Shown: positions 48,440 to 64,000 of the stretch, piece by piece
How the letters are laid out: each line of letters starts with the position of its first letter
Numbering within the stretch: position 1 is the first letter of the stretch
Source: Hyperoplus lanceolatus
Taxonomy: Eukaryota; Chordata; Actinopteri; Uranoscopiformes; Ammodytidae
NCBI GenBank assembly: GCA_026929865.2
Contig: CM049397.1
Span: 28,021,198 to 28,085,197 of the forward strand
DNA: 64,000 nt
Direction of reading: 5' to 3'
Translations under genes and position numbers: made by a program
Notes under the pieces: model-generated
What the model was told of the DNA's origin: nothing
Databases searched by the model: none
The model's input: the letters and a program-made list of their open reading frames with translations, nothing else

Positions 48440-49300
48440 ATCATTTTGTATATAATGGAGCATGCACAAGCAAAGCTGATCGATAGGGAGCCAGAGAGCT
48501 GTTATCACTCGTTCACATGAACTGATAATTAATTAGGACTACATGTCATCACCAGGAATGCACCATGGGACACTGGGCGCCGCTGTTGTTGTTATTTTGG
48601 GGCGAGGTGAGGAGACGTCTTTCAACCTTGATTATCTTTGGTGTTTGTCAGAGTAACATTGTGGGAAAGCAGCAGCAGCAGCAGCTGCAGCAGGTGCAGG
48701 GAGCTGATTAGAATCTGGCACAGTCACACGTTGATGACTCATCAAAAACACACACACGAGACGAGGAGGAAGTGGAGGGCAGGACCGAATCATCAGCTTC
48801 TCTACCATCTCAACAACTGATCTCTCTCATGCCTTTGTCAAAAGGCACATAGATTGTGAATAACAGTGCTAATTAAAACTTCTGTACCAAAAAAAATGTT
48901 ATCTAATTGAGCGGGCTGATTAAGCATAGCTTTTCAGATGTACGCGAGGCCATCGATGTGCCAGAGCTCTGAACAAGGGTAGAGACTGCATCAGCTCAAA
49001 TTCGGATCTGAAGGTTGTCAAAACACGAGCCAATTAAAAAAAAGTTAATTCATTAAAACTTGCCGGACTTGTAGACAAACCTGCGTTCGATGACTGACTT
49101 ATCTGATGTTGATTTCAGCACAGCTCCCATTTAGTGATTTTTTTCCAGAGCAGCTTTCGTGTCTTTGCTCTGTCAGATAGGAAAAATAAATGCTGTACCT
49201 CTCAGCAAGCTAATGCACCATCTAATTAAAATGTTCAAAACATACCAGGCTTCGCAGACATGTAAGATTACTTGAGTGCCTCGTTGTGCCGTGCCAGCAG
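48440..49300. other. Repeat-free block, candidate conserved non-coding DNA
   Basis: About 860 bp with no simple repeats longer than an AGC run (48669-48692), balanced composition and clustered TAATTA/CAATTA words (48527-48534, 48873, 49031-49055). There is no supported reading frame. It has the look of vertebrate conserved non-coding elements near developmental genes, but that is a hunch without a cross-species alignment. Confidence 0.25.
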
Positions 49301-50511
<1,211 letters not shown>

Positions 50512-51155
50512 AGTCTGCGTCTATAGCTATATCCCAATCCAGAGACGCGGTCTATGAAGGCTATAGCCTGTGAAGGCCGATTCGAAGGCCGAACGAGCGT
50601 TGTTAAACAAGACGGTCTCCGCAGGTCTCCGTTTACGAGCATTTCCGGTTTGCGTAACAAGCCGTTGCCTTGCGTGACGACTCGCCGCTCCTGTACTGCC
50701 TAGCAACCCTGATTGCTGCCAACGGCGACAGCCTTGTCAACGGAGGAAAAAAGAAAAAGAAGTTGCCTACCAGACAAAAAGAAAAAAAAGTAAACGAAAA
50801 AAAGAAAGGAAGATACAAGTTAAGAAGATGGAGCAACACGTTGCTGTTTTTTTATTTTTATTTTTATTTTATGCCATCTCTGAAAAAAAAACGCAATATG
50901 TGTGCTGAATGTTTAGTTGCTAGCCATGGTGCTGAGCAGCCCAGCTCTGCCTGATTGTCTCTGTCCATGGTGCTGAAGTCCGTCAGTGAACTTGCAGGTC
51001 TATCTTGGCTTAGATAAGGCCAAAAAAAAATACCCAAAATGCGGTTTTGGTTAATTGTTGCTAATACATATGCCTCGTGCTTAGTGTTTTTTCAGTATTT
51101 CACCATTTTAATCTTTTTGCCTTTAGATATATACCGTAAAGAACAATAAGCATGC
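50512..51155. other. GC-richer unassigned block
   Basis: 50530-50740 is clearly GC-richer than its surroundings and contains repeated GAAGGC words (GAAGGCCGATTCGAAGGCCG). It resembles the 5' part of some fish DNA transposons, but no matching opposite terminus was found. A lysine-rich frame follows at 50745-50830. Confidence 0.35.
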
Positions 51156-51783
51156 TTAACCCATTGATGACGGCTGCTGCGCGATGCCACATTGGCTCTC
51201 CTGCCTGATGCTGCATCGCGCAGCATTATTACTTTATCTAATTTTCATGGCATTCCCAGCATAGAATGCACTGTCATTGGTTCAAATACACATGAGGTGG
51301 GTTTTGTTGATTTTTTTAAGACCACGTGACCACCCAAAAGTTGTGTGGTTTGCCGAAAATCACGTCAATCAAAAAAATGAAAAATAAAAAAATAAAACAA
51401 AATAATAAAAAAAATACGCCGGCTATGTCGGCGACAGAACAGTTAGTGGCGTTTGGTGCGCAGAATCAAGGTCTACTATAGGCTACTGACGAAAATCACA
51501 CAACACATTGCATCTATTTATTAACAATATTTAATAATTTTGTAATTCATATAATTTTGACGATTTTTTTGAAATATTTGTTGGTTTGTAGGCGCTTAGG
51601 GAGCATGTTTAAATAAAACCTGTGAACCATAACTTTTAAATGTATTTTATTTCATGTTTCTATGTGCTACACAGGCTTAGATATTAAGGTTTTGGTAGAC
51701 TTGACAATTCGTACTATCTTTTCAGAAAACCCTCAGGCATTAAGGACATGCATCCTAGATTGCCATAGTCATCAATGGGTTAA
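51156..51783. mobile_element. piggyBac-type MITE
   Basis: The 620-bp element 51160-51779 begins CCCATTGATGAC and ends GTCATCAATGGG, a perfect 12-bp inverted repeat. TTAA flanks it on both sides (51156-51159 and 51780-51783). TTAA targeting with ends starting CCC is the piggyBac signature. Just inside the left end lies an inverted pair GCTGCGCGATGC (about 51176) and GCATCGCGCAGC (about 51211). The interior is AT-rich and has no transposase. Confidence 0.9.

Positions 51784-57379
<5,596 letters not shown>

Positions 57380-57428
<49 letters not shown>
57380..57428. repeat. (CA)n microsatellite
   Basis: 49 bp of CA repeat. Confidence 0.97.
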
Positions 57429-57430
<2 letters not shown>

Positions 57431-58008
57431 CAATCTGTCCAGTCCTGTCTAAGACGTGTTTATGCTACCATTTCAAGCATGTTATGGCATTTCAAGTAGC
57501 TGGCTAAATCGATTTTAAAATGTTCAATGTCGGCCAAATTAGCTCTTTTAGAGCTATTAAAATGTTGGTGGAGCGATAGAAGGCTGGGTCAGAAGCAACA
57601 AGTGTGATGGAAAACATGGTGTTAAATTTGGGTAAAAACACCATCAATCACACTGGTAGCATAAATATTACTCCAACAAAGGAATACAAAACACAGCCTC
57701 TTCCTCCATTGGAAATCACCAAATGTTCATCTCGTACAGTATGTTATCCCTATCGCAGGCTTTCCTTCAGGCCGCTCTTACCCAGAATATTTGTTAAAGC
57801 AGACATCTGAAGAAGAGATCTGAGCAGGCACTGTCGTTGTGCAGTGGCCTTAATATCATAGCATTAGCATAGCCTGCTTATTTTCTGGTTCGTTCAACAA
57901 CTCTTTGTGTATAGACTCCATATTCCCCTCAACCTTTACTTATCTGTCTTCACTTTAACTACCCAATAAAAATGATACAATGTATGATACCTGGGTCTCA
58001 TATACCGC

Positions 58009-58010
<2 letters not shown>
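57429..58010. other. Stretch without recognised gene
   Basis: AT-rich unique-looking DNA; nothing recognised. Confidence 0.5.
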
Positions 58011-58107
<97 letters not shown>

Positions 58108-58150
58108 CGTGTGCGTATGTGTATGAGAGAGAGAGAGAGAGAGAGAGAGT
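58011..58150. repeat. Compound (GT)n-(GA)n microsatellite
   Basis: GT with GCGTGC interruptions to about 58115, followed by (GA)n at 58124-58149. Confidence 0.96.
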
Positions 58151-58345
58151 TAAATCAGTGCTGTCACTTCAGCCTTGAATTGGACATGCATGTACTGTTA
58201 TGTGTTGACATGATGACAAACCGCTTGAATACAAGACTTCCAGCTCGTATATGGCCACATACACACCCTCATTCACAAACCGCCACGCATGCACAACAAA
58301 CACGCACTTGGTCTCCCTTGCTCAAGTGTGTGATTGCAGCAATTG

Positions 58346-58346
<1 letters not shown>

Positions 58347-58384
<38 letters not shown>

Positions 58385-58403
58385 TGTGTGTGTGTGTGTG
58401 TGT
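58347..58403. repeat. (CGTG)n followed by (TG)n
   Basis: About nine perfect CGTG units then a TG run. Alternating purine-pyrimidine DNA with CG steps is a favourable Z-DNA sequence by established rules. Confidence 0.95.
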
Positions 58404-60000
58404 GACAGATTGCAGGGCAGCGTCAGCCTGGAAGCCTCATGCATTTTGATAGCATCTTAACTTCTCTTCCTTTCCCTCTCCTTCCTCTGAACCATCATTT
58501 TACAGGATGATATGAATCTTGACCTGAATATAAAATTCCCCTATTTTGTACGTATTTTGCTTTTGTCCTGTATAAATAGGTTATTATTTCTCTTTTTTCT
58601 TTAACATTCTATATTACTGAATTACCTATCCTGTAAAACACACAAAACAACGTGTATCTCCTTGTCTTATTTGCGAGAGATTTGATCGATGTTAACATAC
58701 AGTATTAGGACTCGCAAGACTTATAAGGAAATGAGAATTTGCTGTATTGGTTCCTCCATAGCTACTACAATATGGTGGCATTTACCTTACTTCTGATTAT
58801 GAGTCTTTATAAGCCTCATTGTCCAACGTAAGAATGAAAACAATGCTGCAGTCACTTCAGCACATTGTGATGGAGAGAGGAAAGAAATGGGAGAGAGTGG
58901 AAGAGAGTGTGAGACAGAGAATGATATTGGCTCATAAAACAGTAAGGCTGGCTGTATACTCCAAACAAATCAAATGTGTAGCATTCATATCAAGTATGGC
59001 ACTGCGTGCAAATGTCTGTGTCCGAGATTTGTTTCTTTAATGGCACACCAGTCAACCAAAACACAAAAAGAGAAGGACACACATCCCAGCTAAAGTTGGT
59101 GGCAATGGTGATTTGAGAGGCCATCTTACATTGTCAAGATTTTCTTTGTGAAAAAGATTCATCAACCTCGTGTGGCCTTGCAAAAGTATGACTATCGTGT
59201 CCATGAGGCTAAGATTGCAACACAGCAAAAAACTCGGAGGACTCTTTGGTCATTCACAACAAGTTGGGCAGCATCTTACAGAGCAGTCTGACTGAAAGTG
59301 AATGAACATCCAGTAAGTTAACCAGCCTCTTGCTTGTTTACTATAACAATGATGAGGGTCAAATATTTTTGGATCAACCAAAAAATACATTAGTCCTATG
59401 CCTGCTCTTGTGATGGCTTTAATAAAACAAATTGTCCCTTCATAAAAGTTCTCCAACAAAAAACCGACACTAAACGCAATCCAACATTCCCAGGACTTCA
59501 CTAATAGTCCATCTAAAATGAGTTTAGCACAGACTGTGTTCGAAGGTTTCCTCAGAACTCATCTTGAAACTGAATGCTTCACTCAACTCGATAAATAAAT
59601 CAAGTAAATTCATTCCTTATCTCATTACTGAGATATATGGACACCAGCCTAAATGATACCAATGATTCAGTTTCACACCAAACTATCTCTGGACTTCTTC
59701 TCTCAAACAAAAACAAACAAACAAACGTGGACTTATGTTAATGTCAATAGATCACACATTTGGGATGCTATGTATAATTGGATTTGGAGTGAGAAATTAA
59801 AGTAGTGCTACTTTAATGATAAACTTTTTATCAACTCTGCTCTCTTGGGTAATAACTGCAGCTCACATTACGCTTGGTGTATGTGTCTGTGTGTGTTAAT
59901 GTGTCTGTGAGTGTGTCCAAGTGTGTGTGCATCTCTTTTTCTACCTGTCACCATAGTGTTGCAGCTCAGTGTCTGACGGATCGTGTGCTCTGATTGGATC
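58404..60000. other. Stretch without recognised gene
   Basis: AT-rich unique-looking DNA with an (ACAA)n-type patch at 59706-59726. No gene recognised. Confidence 0.5.
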
Positions 60001-60760
60001 CCGGGTTGCCAGGACGCGGAACATTAGCTGACTCTGATTGGTGTATAAACAGAATCCAGATTATTTGATTTTTATTTTTTTATTTTTTGGCACATTGCCG
60101 TTAAAAGTCACGGCAAGTAAAGCATTAATTGACTGCAGCGATCAAACTATGATTTTCCTTTTTCGTTCATGGACTTTTCAAAAAATAAATCTAACCAAAA
60201 AAATATACTTTTTAGGAGTTGTGGAAATGGAGCTACATTTATTCACTCCATCCATGATTGGATCAGGGCTCCTCCAACTTGTACGGCCAATAAATGAGGA
60301 ACAAACGAATCATTGCCTCCTCAGCCGTCTAACTCATCCAAAGCAACTTAATGTCCAAATTCGATCAGCAATTCACCACATCCTGGCATCTAGTGGCACC
60401 CCGGATAACATGACATCACTCACAATACTCCTAATGACCCCATTCGCCAAGGAGATTAGTCGCAAATGAACTAATCACTCGCGAGTTGCACATTGCATCA
60501 GGGAGTTGGAGGGGGGGAAAAAATTGTGTGAATTAGTAAGCAGTTATGATGATGGAGAGCAACTGACAGTCAGTTATGCAGCGAGAGAGATTCAGAGTTG
60601 TGTTTACCCGACTGTTTTATGTCTTCTCCGCATGTCTTTCTGCTTCGATGAGAGAACTTTCCCTGGGCTTAATGAGTTTGGAGCCTCGAGCATTTGAGAT
60701 TGATGTGATTTGGGTTAAGGAGGTAACTTTGAAAATGTATTCTGGTGCAGTGTGATCATC
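60001..60760. other. Repeat-free block, candidate conserved non-coding DNA
   Basis: Mixed composition and no simple repeats, with ATTA/TAAT-type words (GCATTAATTGAC near 60122, CGTCCAATTAGTC near 60770). A 143-residue plus-strand frame (60038-60469) starts in an AT-rich run and has no recognisable domain, so I do not call a gene. The block could be regulatory; this is inference. Confidence 0.25.
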
Positions 60761-61621
60761 AGCCTAATTCGTCCAATTAGTCTCAAGTAACAGAGTTGAG
60801 ACACGGAAATAAGGAAAAACAGAACATGTGTAGGTGATTTCATTTTGAAAGTTTTCTAAATCAGTGATTTAAACAAGTGACTTAGACCATAAAGTAAAGT
60901 TCCTTGTCTGTTGAACAAACAAAATTGTCTCATGTCTTGAACAATGCTCTGTAATTTTTCTCTTTGCATGTTGCTTTCTCCTTCCACTGAGTAGAGCAGA
61001 TCAGGTCGGGGTGGTTCAGTCTGGTTATTTTGGCTTTCCATTTGCCAAAAGTTGGGTAGGGTACAGTTATAAGCGAGCCTAACCGCTCTAAGCCGCTCCC
61101 ATTTTCGGTACTCCTCCATTGAGGTACCAGCCGCCTGAAAGCTTCTGGAGCTTCTACTTCTTTTAGCAAACGGATACAAGGGGGGTATTTACATTTTCCA
61201 TCTGTATTTTTGGCAGTTGGTACAGTTAATAGTACCAACAACTGCTCATTATTTCTGCTTTGCTACTTGGCTCCTGGTAGAAAACAATGTAGAATAGTAG
61301 TCGGCTTTCTGCCCCTGCATATTACATGCCATGACGTGGCACAGAAACCCGTCTATTGGCTATTAAGTTTTTCGACAGTTTTGACCATTGTTGGTTTTAA
61401 AGTCAAGAATGAACATTGCACTTGAAATGTAATAATTTAAGACAATATTCTCTTCAATTAAATCTATGCCTTGCTGCAAAACGAATAGTACACAGAGAAG
61501 TGGCCTCTCTGATCTTTGACTTTACACATATGAGGATGATTGAAGCGTTCCAGGTCAAGGACTTCCCTCAGCACAGTCAGTTTTTACTGAGAGAGTCTGG
61601 GGGCTGGATGACAGCTTGGGT

Positions 61622-61622
<1 letters not shown>
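60761..61622. other. Stretch with a possible old DNA-transposon fragment
   Basis: The segment about 61010-61240 has repeated GGTAC/GTACC words, including an 8-bp-arm hairpin GTTGGTAC/GTACCAAC at 61216-61239, unlike the surrounding DNA. It may be a degraded transposon end. No coding gene recognised. Confidence 0.35.
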
Positions 61623-61656
<34 letters not shown>

Positions 61657-61795
61657 ACTCTCTCCAGCTGCCTATCGGTTTCATTCACACACACACAGAC
61701 ACAGTGATTATCAGTGTGGCTAGCACTGTCAGACCATGTGGTGAGGTGTTAATCAAAGCGCGCTTTGCATGAGAAAACACACACACACACACACA
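61623..61795. repeat. Two short (CA)n tracts
   Basis: CA runs at 61623-61653 and 61777-61795, with a CA-rich patch at 61684-61701. Confidence 0.92.
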
Positions 61796-62752
61796 AACCC
61801 AATGAAGAGAGGAAATATATGTAAAACAAAGAAAGAAAGAACGTGGATGTTTGCTCCTTTTTCAATTAATTTCAGTAATGACTTGGAGAACTATAAAGAA
61901 AAATATCAAATGATGTTACAAATACTATCATCACACCACAACATCATCTCATAACACAATAAATAGTTAACCCAACGCTTCTCACAAGAAGTCACGATTT
62001 CGAGCCCTGTTCAGGATAACCAGCCTGTGGGAACAGATGGGACTTCAAAGAGGTGTTAAAGGTGTCAACAGAGTCAGAAAATCTGACATTATAGAGGAAG
62101 TTAAAGCTGTGATGAAAAAAACTTGACTATACATTCATTTTTTTTTTAGCTTGTGTTACTCATTGGCATGTTAGTATTCTGTCACAAAACGGTTGCCTAT
62201 TTATAGACCTAATAGCAACATTAGCATCCATTAGGGTGTCTAGGTTCTGGTTTATGTCAGTCTAAGATTCATGCATCTATCACAGTTTCAAATTTCAGAG
62301 GTTTGGAGATTTTTTTAAAGCAACAAAAATGTACACTTTCTTTTTCCGGCTTCTCCAATGCAACAATTTCGTGCTTATCTTAAATTATATCAAACTTTAT
62401 TATTATTATTTTTTACTGCTGATCAGATGAAACAAACTGTCTGAAGAAGCTACCTTATGCCCTGGAAATAAAGTGACGGACACTTTTCACCCTTGTCTGA
62501 TCATTTACTGGAAAGACCGAATGATGAATTAATGATTTGAAAAACTTAATTAAGAGACCAATTATTGGTTGATGCACAGATGGGGTCATATCAATGTCGG
62601 TCATCTTTAATGAATAAATATGAAACATTTGGACATGATGGAAATATTCAAGTTGCAACAACTGTGAGATCAAATCTGAATACAGTAGCTCACACCTTTT
62701 GCGTAATAGCTGGATGATGAATAACTTTACACTTAAATCAAGATGTTTGACA
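61796..62752. other. Stretch without recognised gene
   Basis: AT-rich unique-looking DNA; nothing recognised. Confidence 0.5.
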
Positions 62753-63685
62753 TTAAAGCCACTACGAGTAACATGGCACGTTGGCGGCCCCTTTGGACAA
62801 AAGCGGTAGTATTTTTACGACGCCACCTGTCGTGAAGCTGTTTTCTAGCGCGTGCCGGGCGTGCGAGATTCAAATAATCAGGAAGCAATATAGTGCATGT
62901 CCGTGTGTTGAAAGTGTGAGGGCACCGGACTCTTTTCGGCTCCGTGAGAGTGGTTAGTGACACAGCATCAACTAATGCCAGTCAGTGCTACACACACCTG
63001 ATTGCAATGAGTTGATGCAGTGTCACCTCTCACGGAGCTGAAAGAGTCTGTGTCCTCAACAAAAGCGAATGAACAAGAGACGGCAGTTAGTATGGATCAC
63101 AATGAGGTAATGTGTTTATGTTGTTGTAAATAATGACTATTTCAGATGAATAATGGTCATCTGATGATGCTGGTGAGGCAAAGTAAACTTTGTTTTAGTA
63201 GGCTACCGCTCATTCATTTAGGAGTAAACACTGCAGTCTAATTCGCTCCCGTGAAATTCTGTATAGACGTTGCTTGGCAACGCCCTCCCACCCGCCTATC
63301 ACTCTCCCTTTTAGCTTTTCTTCATTGCATTTTCTTTTTTTTCTTTGATGGTTCAGCCCCGTTATCCATCATTATGACGACAAATAACTGTCTCAAACAA
63401 GGCTCCCGCTCCCCTTCCCTCACCTGGAGCCATAGGCTTCTCAAATCGCGTTGCAGCGCCACACTGAAATCTGCGACCAATACGGATATGTGACCATAGA
63501 GCCTGAACGAGCGAACCGAAAATCGGACTGGGTGTACGACCAGACCAAAAGCAGTAATAAAAACTATATAAAAACGTCTTTCTTTGCACTGATGGTCTCG
63601 TTTGCTGTTAAAGGTAATTTATGACTATGAGAGGAAACATGAGGCTGTTTAAAAGATATTTAAATGTTACTCGGAGCTGCTTTAA
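62753..63685 (+). mobile_element. TTAA-flanked TIR element, family unnamed (copy 2)
   Basis: TTAA occurs at 62753-62756 and 63682-63685. The 925-bp element begins AGCCACTACGAGTAACAT and ends ATGTTACTCGGAGCTGCT. It is colinear and in the same orientation as the copy at 18814-19718, with point differences and small indels. The ATG-GAT-CAC-AAT-GAG followed by GTAA is preserved at 63092-63110, as is an 11-bp inverted repeat. The minus-strand frame opening MQRKTFLYSFYYCFWSG (63362-63589) is also kept in copy 1, but this probably reflects shared ancestry rather than coding. Confidence 0.85.
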
Positions 63686-64000
63686 GGGACAATTTAACAT
63701 CATAATGCTGCTTGAACACTTGCTGGTTACATGTCATATAAGCTCTACCGTATAATACGCTTGGATAAGCTTAAAAAAAATACAAATCTCAACAGTATCA
63801 TATTCTGTAAGTGTCTATTAGGCCTACTGTAGCCTCATTATAATTTCTCATTTCGGCTGTGTAGCAAGTCCCTGCTGGCCGGTTAGAATTTACACTGATT
63901 CTGTATGCAGCGCCGCCATGTTTGCTTTATGTCCGAGCAAGGCAATTATTAAAAACAGGAACGGCTGTGATGTGTTTTCTGATTTGATGCTGAAATATTA
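63686..64000. other. Stretch without recognised gene
   Basis: AT-rich sequence to the window end. A GCCGCCATGTTTGC word at 63912-63925 resembles a start context, but no supported frame follows. Confidence 0.45.

Noticed and set aside
60038-60469. 143-residue plus-strand frame
   Set aside because: Starts in an AT-rich hydrophobic run, has no domain and no supporting exon structure; could be chance or a conserved non-coding block.

Overview
The window looks like non-coding DNA from a ray-finned (teleost, probably percomorph) fish. The evidence is very dense (GT)n/(CA)n microsatellites, AT-rich unique sequence, and a set of repeats typical of teleosts: a Rex3/RTE-like LINE tail, an L2-type LINE tail, a tRNA-derived SINE, PIF/Harbinger, hAT, TTAA-target and Tc1/mariner (IS630-like) elements, and an abundant teleost interspersed repeat. 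I found no convincing host protein-coding exon, rRNA or genuine tRNA gene. There is no operon structure, CRISPR array or prokaryotic feature.

Layout. 1-5.5 kb: microsatellites, a 62-bp LINE tail with target-site duplication (TSD), and an old teleost repeat. 5.5-6.5 kb: a terminal-inverted-repeat (TIR) element with TTA duplications. 7-14 kb: microsatellites, purine-rich DNA and unassigned sequence. 14.4-16.7 kb: mariner copy A, split by a Harbinger element that itself contains an 85-bp piece of a third family. 16.8-17.3 kb: one of the longest GT tracts, then CT/CA tracts. 18.8-19.7 and 62.8-63.7 kb: two full copies of that third family. 20.6-20.9 kb: SINE. 23.2-24.7 kb: hAT element with a Mutator-like insertion. 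25.1-25.4 kb: tandem duplication. 30.1-31.2 kb: TIR element carrying an L2 LINE tail and a perfect 49-bp palindrome. 35.0-36.9 kb: Harbinger element with a decayed transposase and an open Myb/SANT-like reading frame. 37.8 kb: 165-bp hairpin MITE. 39.5-40.0 kb: 5'-truncated Rex3-like LINE with a perfect 14-bp TSD. 41.6-47.1 kb: cluster of mariner relatives, including a full-length copy with a three-exon transposase pseudogene. 51.2-51.8 kb: piggyBac-type MITE. The rest is unique AT-rich sequence broken by long GT tracts. Two stretches (about 48.4-49.3 and 60.0-60.8 kb) look like possible conserved non-coding DNA.

How the pieces relate. The only protein-coding information I can defend belongs to transposable elements, and nearly all of it is broken. 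Most elements can be delimited exactly because both termini and both target duplications survive: 9 and 14 bp for the LINE tails, 3 bp for the Harbinger-like elements, 8 bp for hAT, 9 bp for the Mutator-like element, TTAA for piggyBac-type elements and TA for mariner. The nesting gives a relative insertion order. I see no evidence for a previously undescribed biological system. The most interesting points are the three-layer mosaic at 14.4-16.7 kb, the repeated right-end duplications of the mariner family, the Myb-only Harbinger copy and the uncharacterised TTAA family.
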